A stretch of 64,000 nt of DNA from Thermoanaerobacterium xylanolyticum LX-11 (GCF_000189775.2 NC_015555.1:507001-571000); one strand, 5' to 3'. Counted from the first letter of the stretch, positions 34,148 through 45,575 are shown. Program-made: numbers and translations. The notes: generated by a model from the letters alone, not told the origin.

Positions 34148-34864
34148 ATGTTTGTAGAAACTTATGAGACATACAATGCTGTTTCTGATAAAACATTGAA
34201 AGGTAAATTGGTGGTTGTGATAGATACGCTTAGGGCTACCAGTGTCATAACGACAGCCCTCGTCAATGGTTCAAAAGAGGTTATACCAGTAGCTGATATT
34301 GAAGAAGCTGTAAACCTGTCTTACAATTTTGACAAAGATGAAATATTATTAGGTGGCGAGAGAAATGCCGTCAAAATCGATGGGTTTGATCTTTCCAACT
34401 CGCCTTTGGAATATTCAAAAGATGTTGTAGAAGGAAAAACTATCATATTGACGACTACTAATGGTACGAGGGCTTTAAAAAAGGCTTCTTCATCAGATGA
34501 TGTGGTTGTTGGATGCCTTTTAAATGTTTCATCTATTGCAGAATACATCCAAAAAGAAGATAAAGATGTAGTAATCATCTGTGCTGGCACTGAGGGTAAA
34601 TTCTCCATCGACGATATTATAACTGCAGGTGCTATTTTGCATAAGCTTAAAGAACTAAAGCCGTATGAAAGTGACGATTTGTCGAAGGCGTCATATTTTC
34701 TATATGAATCATTTAAAGACAATGTTTTAGACATAATGAAATATGGTTATCATTTAAACAGGATTGAAAAATTAGGTTATCATGATGATGTGGAGTTTTG
34801 CACAAGGATAGATATGTTTTCAATTGTTCCTAAATACATAAATGGTGTAGTAAAGATATGTTGA
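34148..34864 (+). CDS. comB: 2-phosphosulfolactate phosphatase family protein
   Basis: 238 aa, ATG after AGGAGG. ComB fold marks: VVIDTLRATSVITTALVNG near 25, LGGERNAVKIDGFDLSNSPLEY near 75, ILTTTNGTRALKKA near 98, and VVIICAGTEGKFSIDDIITAGAI near 140. Founding members act in coenzyme M synthesis. In Firmicutes, which do not make coenzyme M, the substrate is uncertain, so the name describes the family only. It starts 12 bp after the PDZ gene. Confidence 0.9.
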   Translation: MFVETYETYNAVSDKTLKGKLVVVIDTLRATSVITTALVNGSKEVIPVADIEEAVNLSYNFDKDEILLGGERNAVKIDGFDLSNSPLEYSKDVVEGKTIILTTTNGTRALKKASSSDDVVVGCLLNVSSIAEYIQKEDKDVVIICAGTEGKFSIDDIITAGAILHKLKELKPYESDDLSKASYFLYESFKDNVLDIMKYGYHLNRIEKLGYHDDVEFCTRIDMFSIVPKYINGVVKIC

Positions 34865-34895
34865 AAGCCGGCACATGCCGGCTAAAAACATATGT

Positions 34896-34924
34896 TTGTG
34901 TTGATTTTTTATATATGGTATAAT
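34896..34924 (+). promoter_or_regulatory. Probable promoter of the uvrBA operon
   Basis: TTGTGT (34896-34901), 17-base spacer, TATAAT (34919-34924), 41 bp before the uvrB start. No clear SOS-box palindrome (GAAC-N4-GTTC type) is visible in this short region. Confidence 0.55.
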
Positions 34925-34965
34925 ATTATAAAATGCTTGGGAATTGTTTATAGAAGGTGTTTGTA

Positions 34966-36951
34966 ATGAGTGAGTTCAAACTTGTATCAGATTATAAGCC
35001 TACAGGTGATCAGCCGGAAGCAATAAGAAAATTGACAGAAGGCGTAAACATAGGCCTTAAGTGTCAGACATTGTTGGGGGTCACCGGTTCTGGCAAAACA
35101 TACACTATGGCAAATATCATAAAGAATGTCAATAAACCTACACTTGTAATTGCACATAATAAGACTTTAGCAGCTCAGCTTTGCGCAGAGTTTAAAGAAT
35201 TCTTTCCAGAGAACGCTGTAGAATACTTTGTAAGTTACTATGACTACTATCAACCAGAGGCTTATGTTCCACAGACAGATACTTATATTGAAAAAGATGC
35301 ATCCATAAACGAAGAAATTGATAAACTTAGGCATTCAGCTACTGCAGCCCTTTTCGAGCGAAGAGACGTGATTATCGTTGCCAGTGTTTCATGCATATAC
35401 GGATTAGGTGATCCGGAGGATTATGAGGAGCTTATGCTTTCTTTAAGGCCTGGCATGATAAAAGATAGAGATGAGATTTTGAAGAAACTTGTTGACATTC
35501 AATACGAACGGAATGACATAAATTTTGTAAGAGGCAAGTTTAGAGTGAGAGGTGATGTAATAGAGGTTTTCCCAGCATCATCATCTGACAAAGCAATCAG
35601 GATCGAGCTTTTTGGCGATGAGATCGATAGAATCACAGAAATAGATGTATTGACTGGCGAGATAATCGGTGAAAGAAGCCATGTGGCTATCTTTCCAGCA
35701 TCACACTATGCTACATCGAAGGAAAAGTTGAAAAAAGCCATAGAAAGCATAGAAAAAGAGCTGGAAGAAAGGTATAAAGAGCTTAAAGATCAAGGGAAAA
35801 TTTTAGAAGCTGAAAGGCTTAAACAGAGGACTAATTACGATATCGAGATGCTTCAAGAAGTCGGGTATTGTTCTGGAATTGAGAATTATTCGAGGCATAT
35901 ATCAGGCAGGGCCGCTGGAAGCCCGCCGTATACCCTGTTAGATTACTTTCCTGATGATTTTTTAATGTTCATCGATGAATCACATGTCACAATACCGCAG
36001 ATTAGAGGCATGTACAATGGAGATAGAGCCAGAAAAGAATCTTTGGTGGATTTTGGTTTTAGGCTTCCGTCTGCATTTGACAATAGACCTTTGAAATTTG
36101 AGGAATTTGAAGAGAGGATAAATCAGCTAATATGTGTTTCTGCTACACCCGGTCCATATGAATTGGAGCATTCTGAAAGAGTTGTTGAGCAGATAATAAG
36201 ACCAACAGGGCTTTTAGACCCAGAAGTGGTTGTTAAACCTGTTAAAGGACAAGTAGATGATCTACTAAGCGAGATAAAAATGACTGTGGAAAAAGGATAC
36301 AGAGTATTAGTCACGACTTTGACAAAAAAGATGGCCGAAGATTTAACAGATTATTTTAGGGACATGGGTGTGAAAGTGAAATATCTGCATTCGGATATTG
36401 AAACGATAGAGAGAATGGAGATAATTAGGGATTTGAGGTTAGGTAAGTTTGATGTCTTAATTGGAATAAATCTGTTGAGAGAAGGTTTGGATTTGCCTGA
36501 AGTGGCTTTAGTTGCTATTCTCGATGCAGATAAAGAGGGCTTTTTGCGTTCGGAAACTTCACTTATACAGACTATAGGCCGTGCTGCGAGAAATGCCGAT
36601 GGAAAAGTCATCATGTATGCAGACATTGTAACAGAATCTATGAAAAACGCCATAAACGAAACCAACAGAAGAAGAGCCATACAGATGGAATACAACAAAA
36701 AGCACGGTATTACGCCAAAGACGATTGTAAAAGGCATAAGAGATGTGATAGAGGCTACAAAAGTAGCAGAAGATAAGGGCACTTATAAGGTGAAGAAAGC
36801 AGAAGTAATAGACAAAGTATCTATTGAGAAAATGATAAGTGAACTTGAAAAAGAGATGAAAAAAGCTGCAAAAGACCTTGAATTTGAAAAAGCTGCAAAA
36901 CTCAGAGATAGGATATTTGAACTTCAAAAGATGATGAAAAATGCTATATGA
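34966..36951 (+). CDS. uvrB: Excinuclease ABC subunit B
   Basis: Start [16 protein letters not shown] lies 8 bases after GAAGGTG. 661 aa. Walker A GVTGSGKT near 43, the DNA-clamping beta-hairpin [21 protein letters not shown] near 95, DESH helicase motif near 337, motifs V/VI near 510-545 ([10 protein letters not shown]), and a C-terminal UVR domain ([21 protein letters not shown]) that contacts UvrC. It verifies damage in nucleotide excision repair. uvrA follows with a 42-bp gap to its probable start. Confidence 0.97.
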   Translation: MSEFKLVSDYKPTGDQPEAIRKLTEGVNIGLKCQTLLGVTGSGKTYTMANIIKNVNKPTLVIAHNKTLAAQLCAEFKEFFPENAVEYFVSYYDYYQPEAYVPQTDTYIEKDASINEEIDKLRHSATAALFERRDVIIVASVSCIYGLGDPEDYEELMLSLRPGMIKDRDEILKKLVDIQYERNDINFVRGKFRVRGDVIEVFPASSSDKAIRIELFGDEIDRITEIDVLTGEIIGERSHVAIFPASHYATSKEKLKKAIESIEKELEERYKELKDQGKILEAERLKQRTNYDIEMLQEVGYCSGIENYSRHISGRAAGSPPYTLLDYFPDDFLMFIDESHVTIPQIRGMYNGDRARKESLVDFGFRLPSAFDNRPLKFEEFEERINQLICVSATPGPYELEHSERVVEQIIRPTGLLDPEVVVKPVKGQVDDLLSEIKMTVEKGYRVLVTTLTKKMAEDLTDYFRDMGVKVKYLHSDIETIERMEIIRDLRLGKFDVLIGINLLREGLDLPEVALVAILDADKEGFLRSETSLIQTIGRAARNADGKVIMYADIVTESMKNAINETNRRRAIQMEYNKKHGITPKTIVKGIRDVIEATKVAEDKGTYKVKKAEVIDKVSIEKMISELEKEMKKAAKDLEFEKAAKLRDRIFELQKMMKNAI

Positions 36952-36993
36952 TTGCTATTGCAATTTTTCAAACACATGAAAGGAAGAAGCAAA

Positions 36994-39774
36994 TTGGCAA
37001 TAGATAAAATCGTAATTAAAGGTGCAAAAGTCCATAATTTGAAAAATATTGACGTTGAAATACCGAGAGACAAGTTTGTCGTCATAACTGGGCTTTCTGG
37101 CTCAGGGAAATCGTCATTGGCATTTGACACGATATATGCAGAAGGACAGCGTAGATATGTGGAGTCTCTATCTGCCTATGCGAGACAATTTTTAGGTCAG
37201 ATGGATAAACCAGATGTGGAGTACATCGAAGGTTTGTCACCTGCAATATCTATAGATCAGAAGACTACGAATAGAAATCCCCGTTCTACAGTAGGGACGG
37301 TTACAGAAATATACGATTATCTGAGATTATTGTACGCAAGGATAGGTATACCACATTGCCCTAAATGTGGCAGAGAGATTTCCATGCAGACAGTTGATCA
37401 GATGGTGGACAGAGTAATGAAGTTGGATGAAGGCACAAGGATACAAGTCCTTTCGCCTATCATAAGAGGGCGCAAAGGCGAGTACCAAAAGCTCATGGAA
37501 GACGTAAAGAAAAGCGGATACGTCAGAGTGAGAATAGATGGAATAATGTACGATTTAAGCGAAGACATAAAATTAGAAAAAAACAAAAAACACACTATAG
37601 AGGTTGTTGTAGACAGAATAATTGTAAAGCCACATATCGAGTCAAGGCTTACAGATTCAATAGAATCTGCACTAAAGCTGTCAGATGGAATCGTCACAAT
37701 TGACGTCATAGGTCAAGAAAGCTTTACGATGTCTGAGAAGTATTCATGTCCTGACTGCAACATAAGTATTGAAGAACTTTCTCCAAGGATGTTTTCTTTT
37801 AATAGCCCTTACGGTGCTTGCCCAACGTGTGCTGGGTTAGGTGAATTTATGAGAATCGATCCGGATTTGCTTATAAGAGATAGAAGCAAGTCGTTAAAAG
37901 ATGGAGTGTTTTCTGGATTTATCGTATCACAGGAAAGTTACACGTATCAAAATATTTTAAACCTTGTAGAAAGCTATGGATATAGTGAGAATACTCCATT
38001 AGAAGAGTACAGCGATGATTTGATAAATGTTTTACTGTATGGGAAAGATAAAAACGGTAAAAGACATGGATTTGAGGGAATAGTAAGTAATTTGGAGAGA
38101 CGGTATAATTCCACTAATTCAAGCTTTATGCGGGAAGAAATAGAAAAGTACATGAGGCCAATCGTATGTCCTGATTGTCATGGTGCTCGCCTAAAACCCG
38201 AAGTGTTGGCTGTCACTGTAGGTGGTATACCTATAAACAAGATGACAGATTTTTCTGTAACAGAACTTCTGCAATTTATGGATGAACTTAAATTGACAGA
38301 AAGAGAGGAGTTTATTGCACATCAAATAATTAAAGAAATTAAAGCAAGGCTTAATTTCTTAAAAGATGTAGGATTGGATTACCTTACTCTTTCAAGAAAT
38401 GCAGGTACATTATCAGGCGGAGAGTCTCAGAGGATAAGGCTTGCCAGCCAGATAGGTTCAGGATTGGTAGGAGTTACTTATATACTTGATGAGCCCAGCA
38501 TAGGGCTTCATCAAAGAGATAACGAAAGGCTTTTAAATTCCCTTAAGAAGTTGAAGGACCAAGGAAATACGCTGATTGTAGTTGAGCATGACGAGGATAC
38601 CATGTTTGCTGCAGATTACATCGTCGACGTAGGTCCAGGTCCTGGAGAACATGGCGGTAAAATCGTTGCTGTAGGAACAGTAGAAGATATAATGGCATGT
38701 GAAGAATCTCTTACTGGTCAGTATTTGAGTGGGAAGAAGAAAATCGATGTTCCAAAGACAAGGAGAAAGCCTAATGGTAACTACTTGACAATTCGCGGTG
38801 CAGCTGAAAACAACTTAAAAAATATAGATGTTACGTTTCCACTTGGCATACTTATATGTATAACAGGCGTGTCTGGATCAGGCAAAAGTACCCTTATAAA
38901 CGAAATTCTCTACAAAGCGCTGGCACAAAAATTGTACAAAGCAAAGGACTTGCCTGGGAAATATGCTGCATTAGAAGGAATTGAGAATATAGACAAAGTC
39001 ATAAACATCGATCAGTCACCTATAGGAAGAACCCCCAGATCAAATCCAGCCACGTATACAGGTGTATTTGATCCTATTAGAGAACTATTTTCAAATACGC
39101 CAGATGCCAAGATGAGAGGCTATAAACCTGGTCGCTTTAGCTTCAATGTCAAAGGTGGAAGGTGCGAGGCCTGCAGTGGTGATGGTATAATAAAGATTGA
39201 GATGAACTTTCTTCCAGACGTATACGTGCCATGTGAAGTATGTAAAGGCAACAGGTATAATAGAGAAACTTTGGATATAAAATACAAGGGTAAGAATATA
39301 TCTGATGTCTTAAATATGACGGTGGAAGAAGCGTTGGAGTTTTTTGCCAATATACCAAGGATAAAAAGCAAGTTGGAGACATTGAATGATGTGGGATTAG
39401 GTTATATTAAGTTAGGGCAGCCTTCTACGCAGCTTTCTGGTGGCGAAGCCCAAAGAGTCAAATTGGCAACTGAATTATCAAGGCGTTCTACAGGCAAGAC
39501 GGTTTATATACTTGATGAGCCTACTACAGGTCTTCACTTTGCAGATGTCGACAGGCTCTTGGATGTGCTAAACAGGCTTGTGGACGGAGGCAATACTGTA
39601 ATTGTGATAGAGCACAACTTAGACGTTATTAAATCTGCTGATTACATCATCGACATGGGACCTGAGGGCGGAGACAGAGGAGGAACTATTGTGGCTACTG
39701 GCACACCAGAGGAAGTGGCTGAAAACAGCCTATCATATACGGGGCAGTTTTTGAAAAAAATTCTTGCCAGATAA
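36994..39774 (+). CDS. uvrA: Excinuclease ABC subunit A
   Basis: TTG at 36994 is chosen: AAAGGAAG is 7 bases upstream and translation gives [20 protein letters not shown], the usual UvrA N-terminus; an in-frame TTG at 36952 lacks a ribosome site. 926 aa. Two ABC ATPase modules: Walker [13 protein letters not shown] and [12 protein letters not shown], signatures [14 protein letters not shown] and [15 protein letters not shown], Walker [10 protein letters not shown] and LDEPTTGLH. Zinc modules CPKC, CPDC..., and CEACSGDG...CEVCKG are present. UvrA scans DNA for lesions with UvrB. Confidence 0.97.
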   Translation: MAIDKIVIKGAKVHNLKNIDVEIPRDKFVVITGLSGSGKSSLAFDTIYAEGQRRYVESLSAYARQFLGQMDKPDVEYIEGLSPAISIDQKTTNRNPRSTVGTVTEIYDYLRLLYARIGIPHCPKCGREISMQTVDQMVDRVMKLDEGTRIQVLSPIIRGRKGEYQKLMEDVKKSGYVRVRIDGIMYDLSEDIKLEKNKKHTIEVVVDRIIVKPHIESRLTDSIESALKLSDGIVTIDVIGQESFTMSEKYSCPDCNISIEELSPRMFSFNSPYGACPTCAGLGEFMRIDPDLLIRDRSKSLKDGVFSGFIVSQESYTYQNILNLVESYGYSENTPLEEYSDDLINVLLYGKDKNGKRHGFEGIVSNLERRYNSTNSSFMREEIEKYMRPIVCPDCHGARLKPEVLAVTVGGIPINKMTDFSVTELLQFMDELKLTEREEFIAHQIIKEIKARLNFLKDVGLDYLTLSRNAGTLSGGESQRIRLASQIGSGLVGVTYILDEPSIGLHQRDNERLLNSLKKLKDQGNTLIVVEHDEDTMFAADYIVDVGPGPGEHGGKIVAVGTVEDIMACEESLTGQYLSGKKKIDVPKTRRKPNGNYLTIRGAAENNLKNIDVTFPLGILICITGVSGSGKSTLINEILYKALAQKLYKAKDLPGKYAALEGIENIDKVINIDQSPIGRTPRSNPATYTGVFDPIRELFSNTPDAKMRGYKPGRFSFNVKGGRCEACSGDGIIKIEMNFLPDVYVPCEVCKGNRYNRETLDIKYKGKNISDVLNMTVEEALEFFANIPRIKSKLETLNDVGLGYIKLGQPSTQLSGGEAQRVKLATELSRRSTGKTVYILDEPTTGLHFADVDRLLDVLNRLVDGGNTVIVIEHNLDVIKSADYIIDMGPEGGDRGGTIVATGTPEEVAENSLSYTGQFLKKILAR

Positions 39775-39786
39775 TGAGGTGTTTTT

Positions 39787-40188
39787 ATGTATCAACTGGC
39801 AGCAAACATATTAAAATATGTATTATTACTGCTTATATATCTTTTTTTGTACAGAGTTTTTAAGATTATTTACCTTGACATTAAAGGTGTAAGAAAAGAG
39901 AGAGAGATTACAAAGGCAAAGTTGGTTTCTCTTTCAGGTATGGGTAGCTTTAACCTTTTTGAAGTGACAACAATTGGCAGAGCCGACGATTGCGATATAG
40001 TCGTTGATAATCCTTATGTATCCAGTAAACATGCCATGATCAGAAAAAAAGGTAAAAAATACATCATACAAGATCTAAATAGCACTAATGGGACGTTTGT
40101 AAATGGTAGGCGTGTAAAAAACATTGTTAGATTAAAAAATGAAGATGTGATAAAACTGGGGAATGAAGAGTACAGATTTTTGATTTAA
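39787..40188 (+). CDS. FHA-domain membrane protein
   Basis: 133 aa. One N-terminal membrane helix (about 8-26), then a cytoplasmic forkhead-associated domain (about 50-130) with the phosphothreonine-binding signature GRADDCDIVV...SSKHAMI and DLNSTNGTFVNGRRV. It begins 12 bp after uvrA and is followed by rodA/ftsW and a class B PBP. The FHA-RodA-PBP order recalls the fhaB-rodA-pbpA cluster of actinobacteria, where FHA proteins are linked to Ser/Thr-kinase control of the cell wall. No kinase is encoded in this window. Confidence 0.9.
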   Translation: MYQLAANILKYVLLLLIYLFLYRVFKIIYLDIKGVRKEREITKAKLVSLSGMGSFNLFEVTTIGRADDCDIVVDNPYVSSKHAMIRKKGKKYIIQDLNSTNGTFVNGRRVKNIVRLKNEDVIKLGNEEYRFLI

Positions 40189-40199
40189 GGTGGTATCTG

Positions 40200-41444
40200 A
40201 TGGAAGAGTATGTTAAGACTGGCTCGAAGGCTATGAAAGATGTTTTTTTGATATTTGTAATCGCCTTTATGCTACTTTTTATATATCATAAGCCTAAAGG
40301 GTTTGATACGATTTACTTTACGATAGCCTTTTTGCCGCTTATTTACATTGTTTATTATTTGCATGTTAGGCTTTTTCCGATGGGAGAAATTCAGCTTATT
40401 ATACTAAGCTCTTTCTTGGCAGAGATGGGCCTCATAATGATATACAGAGTGGCGCCTGATTTGATATTGAAGCAAATTGCTTGGATATTTATAGGCTTTA
40501 TTTTGTACTTTGCTTCATCATACGCTTCTCTCCATTATGACTTTTTTTACAAGGTTAAGTACGGAGACTACGTGTACTTAGCAATATCCTTTATATTGTT
40601 GTTTTCCACATTTATATTTGGAAAGGAAATAGGTGGATCTAAAAACTGGCTTACGTTTGGTTCCGTTTCAGTACAGCCATCTGAAGTGGTTAAGATAATT
40701 TATATAATATACCTTGCAAGGTATTTAAAAGACCATAAGACCACAAACGACATAATAAAAATAGGCGCAATAACAATTTTGATTGTAGGAATTTTGGTGA
40801 TTGAAAAAGACCTTGGTACTGCGCTACTGTTTTACCTCACAACGATGTTCATGATATTTGTGGCAACTTCAAGTGTATTTTACACAGGCGTAGGTGTAGC
40901 TTTTTTAGGAATTGGAGGCGTTATTTCGTACTTTCTTTTTAACCATGTTCGCGTTAGAATACAGGCATGGCTAAATCCGTGGATGGATGTACCTGGAAAG
41001 ACATACCAAATTGCCCAGTCTCTCTTTGCAATAGGTGCAGGAGGCTTTTTTGGCACTGGTCTTGGCATGGGTCATCCCGAATATATTCCGGTTGTGGCCA
41101 GCGATTTTATTTTTTCAGCCATCAGTGAAGAGTTTGGAATGTTGGGTGCTGTTGCTATAATCTTGGTCTACTTTGTGATAATGTACAGAGGTATAAAAGT
41201 CGCTCTTGACGCTAAAGATGAGTTTGGCGCTTTGATTGCTATAGGACTTACCAGTATATTCAGTTTACAAGTTTTTACAATAATAGGCGGCGTCATAAAA
41301 TTCATACCATTGACAGGTGTGACACTTCCTTTTGTAAGCTACGGCGGAAGCTCAATGGTAATGAGCTTTATAACATTGGGCATGTTAAACGGCATCGCAG
41401 TAAGAGAGGATGAGGATGTTGAACAGTATGAACCGCAACATTAA
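40200..41444 (+). CDS. FtsW/RodA/SpoVE-type glycan polymerase
   Basis: 414 aa, ATG after AAGGTGG. About ten membrane helices. SEDS marks include KEIGGSKNWLTFGSVSVQPSEVVKI near 140, VRIQAWLNPWMDVPGKTYQIAQS near 250, and the C-terminal VTLPFVSYGGSSMVMSFITLGML. SEDS proteins polymerise peptidoglycan with a partner class B PBP, here encoded by the next gene, whose start overlaps by about 30 bp. Sequence alone does not separate a RodA from an FtsW role; pairing with a short PbpA-like PBP and an FHA protein favours the RodA group. Confidence 0.92.
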   Translation: MEEYVKTGSKAMKDVFLIFVIAFMLLFIYHKPKGFDTIYFTIAFLPLIYIVYYLHVRLFPMGEIQLIILSSFLAEMGLIMIYRVAPDLILKQIAWIFIGFILYFASSYASLHYDFFYKVKYGDYVYLAISFILLFSTFIFGKEIGGSKNWLTFGSVSVQPSEVVKIIYIIYLARYLKDHKTTNDIIKIGAITILIVGILVIEKDLGTALLFYLTTMFMIFVATSSVFYTGVGVAFLGIGGVISYFLFNHVRVRIQAWLNPWMDVPGKTYQIAQSLFAIGAGGFFGTGLGMGHPEYIPVVASDFIFSAISEEFGMLGAVAIILVYFVIMYRGIKVALDAKDEFGALIAIGLTSIFSLQVFTIIGGVIKFIPLTGVTLPFVSYGGSSMVMSFITLGMLNGIAVREDEDVEQYEPQH

Positions 41445-42843
41445 AATACTTTTTGCCGTCTTTTCAATTCTTTTTTTTAGCCTCATAGCGTATCTTTCTT
41501 ACTTTCAATTATATGAAAAGAATAAACTTATCACAAGTTCATACAGCGTCTATAACAAAAGGCTGATTGAACAGGAAAAAAAGATTTTAAGAGGCAGTAT
41601 TTACGATAGAAATGGCAATGTCCTGGCAAAAAGCACTATTGTAAATGGAGAACAAATTAGGCAGTATCCTGATGGGGTGCCTTTTGCAGATATAATCGGA
41701 TACAGCAGGAGGATATATCAACAAGGCAGTACAGGCATAGAAAACACGTACGACAGAGAGCTGTTGGGAATGATCAATACAGATCCTATGACTTTTTTAA
41801 GAGAGACTGTCTTAGGCAAAAGTCAGGTTGGCGATGATGTGGTATTGACTGTAGATAAAAGACTGCAGGATTTGGCGTATAGCTTATTAGGAGGCAAAAA
41901 AGGTGCTGTAGTGGCTTTAGATCCAAAAACAGGTGCAGTGTTGGCGTTAGTATCGTCACCATCCTACGATCCAAATACTTTAAGCGAAAACTGGAGCAGT
42001 GTGATGAATAGCCCTGATCACGTCGTCTTAAATAGGGCTACACAGGGATTGTACCCTCCAGGTTCAATATTTAAAATCATAACGGCTTCTGCTGCTTTGA
42101 CGTACAAACCGGATATTTACAATCAAACATTTAACGATGTAGGGTATGTAACAGTTGATGGGAATAAGATTACAAACTATGACAACATAGCTTATGGGAC
42201 TATAGGGTTTCAAAAGGCATTTTACGTTTCTTCCAATACCTCTTTTGTAAAAATAGGACTTCAATTGGGACGTTCGAATTTAGAAGCGATGGCCAACAAG
42301 TATGGATTAAATGACAGCGTTCCATTTGACATACCTGTTGAAAAGAATCAGTTTCCATCAATTCCGTTAATAAACGGAAAGGTCCAATTAGCAGAAAGTT
42401 CCATTGGGCAAGGCAAGATTTTAGTGACGCCGCTTACGATGGCTTTGATGGCTTCGGCACCTGCAAACGGTGGAGTTATAATGAAACCATATCTTATGGA
42501 TTACGTCAAAAATCCAGTCACCGGAGAGATATTAGAAAAGACGACACCCGAAAAATATCTAAATCCGATAACAAAAGATGTAGCTGATAAAATAAAACAA
42601 CTTATGATAGGTGTTGTGCAGCAAGGTACAGGTACGGCTGCGCAGATATCAGGGATTACTGTTGCAGGCAAAACAGGTACCGCAGAAAATCCACATGGGC
42701 AAGCACATGCTTGGTTTGTAGGATTTGCACCTGCTGACGATCCAAAGATCGTCGTCTCAGTGATCATAGAAAATGGCGGCGCTGGTGGAGCTACTGCTGC
42801 GCCTATTGCCAGAGAAATCATGAAGGCGTATTTAGGCTATTGA
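41416..42843 (+). CDS. Class B penicillin-binding protein (PbpA-like transpeptidase)
   Basis: Start at ATG 41416, six bases after GAGAGG, inside the end of the SEDS gene. 475 aa: membrane anchor (about 8-26), a short dimerisation/linker region (about 40-130), and a transpeptidase domain with active-site PGSIFKI (SxxK), SSNTSF (SxN) and KTGTAE (KTG). All catalytic motifs are present. It is shorter than typical PBP2b/PBP2 and resembles actinobacterial PbpA and related clostridial enzymes that partner an adjacent SEDS polymerase. Confidence 0.92.
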   Translation: MLNSMNRNIKILFAVFSILFFSLIAYLSYFQLYEKNKLITSSYSVYNKRLIEQEKKILRGSIYDRNGNVLAKSTIVNGEQIRQYPDGVPFADIIGYSRRIYQQGSTGIENTYDRELLGMINTDPMTFLRETVLGKSQVGDDVVLTVDKRLQDLAYSLLGGKKGAVVALDPKTGAVLALVSSPSYDPNTLSENWSSVMNSPDHVVLNRATQGLYPPGSIFKIITASAALTYKPDIYNQTFNDVGYVTVDGNKITNYDNIAYGTIGFQKAFYVSSNTSFVKIGLQLGRSNLEAMANKYGLNDSVPFDIPVEKNQFPSIPLINGKVQLAESSIGQGKILVTPLTMALMASAPANGGVIMKPYLMDYVKNPVTGEILEKTTPEKYLNPITKDVADKIKQLMIGVVQQGTGTAAQISGITVAGKTGTAENPHGQAHAWFVGFAPADDPKIVVSVIIENGGAGGATAAPIAREIMKAYLGY

Positions 42844-42875
42844 TATAGTGTAAATATACCATTTAAGGTGATGAT

Positions 42876-44732
42876 ATGATAAACATTGAAGAAAAATTAA
42901 AATTATTGCCTGACAAACCAGGCGTCTATATAATGAAAGACTTAAGCGGCAAGATAATTTACGTTGGAAAGGCTGTCATCTTAAAAAACCGCGTAAGGCA
43001 GTATTTTCAAAATCAGGCAAATCAGCTTCCAAAAGTTAGAACAATGGTAAAGCATGTTGCAGATTTTGAGTACATTGTGACAGATACAGAATTGGAAGCC
43101 CTAATATTGGAATGCAACTTAATAAAAAAGCATAAGCCTAAGTACAACATACTGCTTAAAGACGATAAAAACTACCCTTATATAAAGATAACTGTAAATG
43201 AAGACTATCCAAGGATCGTCTTTACCAGGAAGGTTGATATGGATGGCGCTAAGTATTTTGGACCTTACAGCAGCGCGTTTGCGGTAAGGGAGACGATAAA
43301 ACTTTTAAGACATATGTTTCCTTTAAGGTCATGCAACAGAAACATAGAGAGAGATATGGGCAAAGGAAGAGAATGTCTGTATTATCATATCGGATTGTGC
43401 TCAGCGCCGTGTACAGGCCGTATAACAAAAGAGGAATACAAAAAACTGACAGATGATGTCTTGATGTTCTTAGAAGGCAAGCGGGATGTGCTGCTTAAAA
43501 AGCTAAAGGAAGAGATGGAAAAGGCAGCGGAAAACATGGAGTTTGAGAAGGCTGCAAAATTAAGAGATCAAATATACGGAATTGAGAAGACATCAGAGAA
43601 GCAGAAAATAATTTCTGCATCTTTAGAAGATCAAGATGTAATATCTATGGCACGAAGTGCAGAAGATGCTTGCATTCAAGTGTTTTTTATAAGAGATGGA
43701 AAAGTAAGCGGCAGAGAGCATTATTTTATGAAAAATACTGATGACATGGATAGAAGCGATATTATGGCATCTTTTATAAAGCAATTTTATGACGGTGCAC
43801 CGTATGTGCCAAAAGAGATCATATTGGATGTGGACATGGAAGAAAAGGATGTTTTGGTGGAATGGCTTTCTGAAAAGCGTGGAAATAAAGTGTCTATCGT
43901 CGTTCCATCAAGGGGTAAGAAGAAAGAACTGGTAGATATGGTATATGAGAATGCCCTTGAAGCTTTAAAAAATGACGTAAGCTTAAAGATGGAAAGACAT
44001 AAAAATGATTCTGTATCAGAGTTATCTAACCTTGTAGGAATTGACTATGCCGAGAGAATTGAGGCTTTTGACATATCAAATATAAGGGGAACCGATAATG
44101 TAGCATCGATGGTTGTATTTGTAGATGGAAAACCTCATAAATCGTCCTATAGAAAGTTTATCATAAAGACGGTGGAGGGACAAGATGATTACGGCAGCAT
44201 GAGAGAGGCCATTTCAAGGAGAATATCTCATGGGCTTAAAGAGCAAAAGCAGATTGAGACTGGTGAACTTAAAGAGGATAAGGCTAAGTTTCACATTATG
44301 CCAGATCTCATTCTTGTTGATGGTGGACTGGGGCATGTCAAGACAGTAATAGAAGCGCTACAACAATTAAATGTTGAGATTCCTGTGTATGGTATGGTAA
44401 AAGATTCAAAACACAGGACAAGAGGATTAGTTTCACCTGATGGAGAAATAGATATGCCTATGACAGGCAGGGCTTTTAGGCTTGTGGCTGAAATTCAAAA
44501 TGAAGCCCACAGATTTGCTATTACATTCCATAAAGATACAAAAAGTAAAAAGTTACGAAGCGATCTCTTAAATATACCAGGCATTGGTGAAAAGCGAATG
44601 AAAGCATTGTATAATGCTTTTAAGACAATTGATGGCATTAAAAATGCAACAGTCGATGAACTTAAAAAAGTTGAAGGAATGAACGAGAAAGCTGCTAATG
44701 CCGTATATGATTATTTTAGAAGCCATGGATAA
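42876..44732 (+). CDS. uvrC: Excinuclease ABC subunit C
   Basis: 618 aa. N-terminal GIY-YIG nuclease (KPGVYIMKDLSGKIIYVGKA), UVR domain around 200-235 ([22 protein letters not shown]), RNase-H-like second nuclease (VGIDYAERIEAFDISNIRG, PDLILVDGG), and a C-terminal tandem HhH (LNIPGIGEKRMKALYNAF). It makes both incisions around the lesion held by UvrB. It starts 32 bp after the PBP gene, so uvrB-uvrA and uvrC are separated by three wall genes. Confidence 0.97.
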   Translation: MINIEEKLKLLPDKPGVYIMKDLSGKIIYVGKAVILKNRVRQYFQNQANQLPKVRTMVKHVADFEYIVTDTELEALILECNLIKKHKPKYNILLKDDKNYPYIKITVNEDYPRIVFTRKVDMDGAKYFGPYSSAFAVRETIKLLRHMFPLRSCNRNIERDMGKGRECLYYHIGLCSAPCTGRITKEEYKKLTDDVLMFLEGKRDVLLKKLKEEMEKAAENMEFEKAAKLRDQIYGIEKTSEKQKIISASLEDQDVISMARSAEDACIQVFFIRDGKVSGREHYFMKNTDDMDRSDIMASFIKQFYDGAPYVPKEIILDVDMEEKDVLVEWLSEKRGNKVSIVVPSRGKKKELVDMVYENALEALKNDVSLKMERHKNDSVSELSNLVGIDYAERIEAFDISNIRGTDNVASMVVFVDGKPHKSSYRKFIIKTVEGQDDYGSMREAISRRISHGLKEQKQIETGELKEDKAKFHIMPDLILVDGGLGHVKTVIEALQQLNVEIPVYGMVKDSKHRTRGLVSPDGEIDMPMTGRAFRLVAEIQNEAHRFAITFHKDTKSKKLRSDLLNIPGIGEKRMKALYNAFKTIDGIKNATVDELKKVEGMNEKAANAVYDYFRSHG

Positions 44733-44756
44733 GCGAAATTAAAAACATTATAACAA

Positions 44757-44787
44757 AAGAGGCATCATTAAGAATATGATACCTCTT
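44757..44787. terminator. Terminator between uvrC and the importer operon
   Basis: AAGAGGCATCAT (44757-44768) / ATGATACCTCTT (44776-44787), one mismatch, 7-base loop. On the minus strand it is followed by TTTTGTTATAATG, so it mainly serves the minus-strand ABC operon, whose last stop it overlaps. Confidence 0.75.
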
Positions 44788-45538
44788 GGCGCAAGTTTAG
44801 CCAGATATCCTGAAATATATCTGCATACTGCGGTGATGATCTTATTTCTTCGATTATCCTTGGCCTTTTTATGTCTATATCGTAGATGTTTTTTATTTTA
44901 CCAGGATGTCTGGTCATAAGCATTATTTTATCTGATAGGAATATAGCTTCGTCTATGCTGTGGGTGACGAATATGACTGTTTTTCCGCTTTTTTCCCATA
45001 TTTTTAGAAGTTCCTGCTGAAGGAGAACCCTATTTTGTTCATCTAAGTTTGCAAAAGGTTCATCCATAAGCAGTATTTCTGGATCATTGGCAAATGCCCT
45101 GGCGATGGAAACTCTCTGCTTCATGCCACCTGATAGTTGGTGTGGATAAGCGTGTTTGAAAGGAGTAAGACCCATCTTGTCTATATAGAAGTCTACTATA
45201 TCATTTATTTGATTAGGCTTTATCTTTCTCATTTTAAGACCATAAGCGATATTGTTTTTTACATCCATCCATGGAAATATGGCGTGTTCTTGAAAGACCA
45301 TGGAGTTAAGAGGCTTGCTGTCATCTACATGCTTAATGTAAATTGTCCCGTCTGTGGGAGCTTCAAGTCCTGCTAATACGCGCAATAGTGTCGTTTTTCC
45401 ACATCCGCTGGGACCTATGAAGCACCAAAATTCACCTTCTTTGATTTGCAAAGAAATGTCTTCAAAAGCAGTTACGATATTTTTCTTGATTTTGAACTTT
45501 TTTGTCAGATCTTTTAATTCAACTTTAACATCTTTCAT
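44768..45538 (-). CDS. SsuB/ThiZ-type ABC importer ATPase
   Basis: 256 aa, ATG after GGTGAT. Walker [10 protein letters not shown] near 39, Q-loop [19 protein letters not shown] near 82 (the PWM-type loop common to nitrate/sulfonate/taurine ATPases), signature [15 protein letters not shown] near 133, and Walker [13 protein letters not shown] near 155. It is the last gene of a binding protein-permease-ATPase set. Substrate cannot be told from the ATPase. Confidence 0.92.
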   Translation of the reverse strand: MKDVKVELKDLTKKFKIKKNIVTAFEDISLQIKEGEFWCFIGPSGCGKTTLLRVLAGLEAPTDGTIYIKHVDDSKPLNSMVFQEHAIFPWMDVKNNIAYGLKMRKIKPNQINDIVDFYIDKMGLTPFKHAYPHQLSGGMKQRVSIARAFANDPEILLMDEPFANLDEQNRVLLQQELLKIWEKSGKTVIFVTHSIDEAIFLSDKIMLMTRHPGKIKNIYDIDIKRPRIIEEIRSSPQYADIFQDIWLNLRQEVSYS

Positions 45539-45575
45539 AATTTATCACCATCTTTATTGAAATTGGTTTGATGCG

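Noticed and set aside
34866..34883. Perfect AGCCGGCA/TGCCGGCT hairpin after comB
   Set aside because: It is followed by AAAAAC on + and not by T, so I do not call it a terminator; it may still be a weak stop or a stabilising hairpin.
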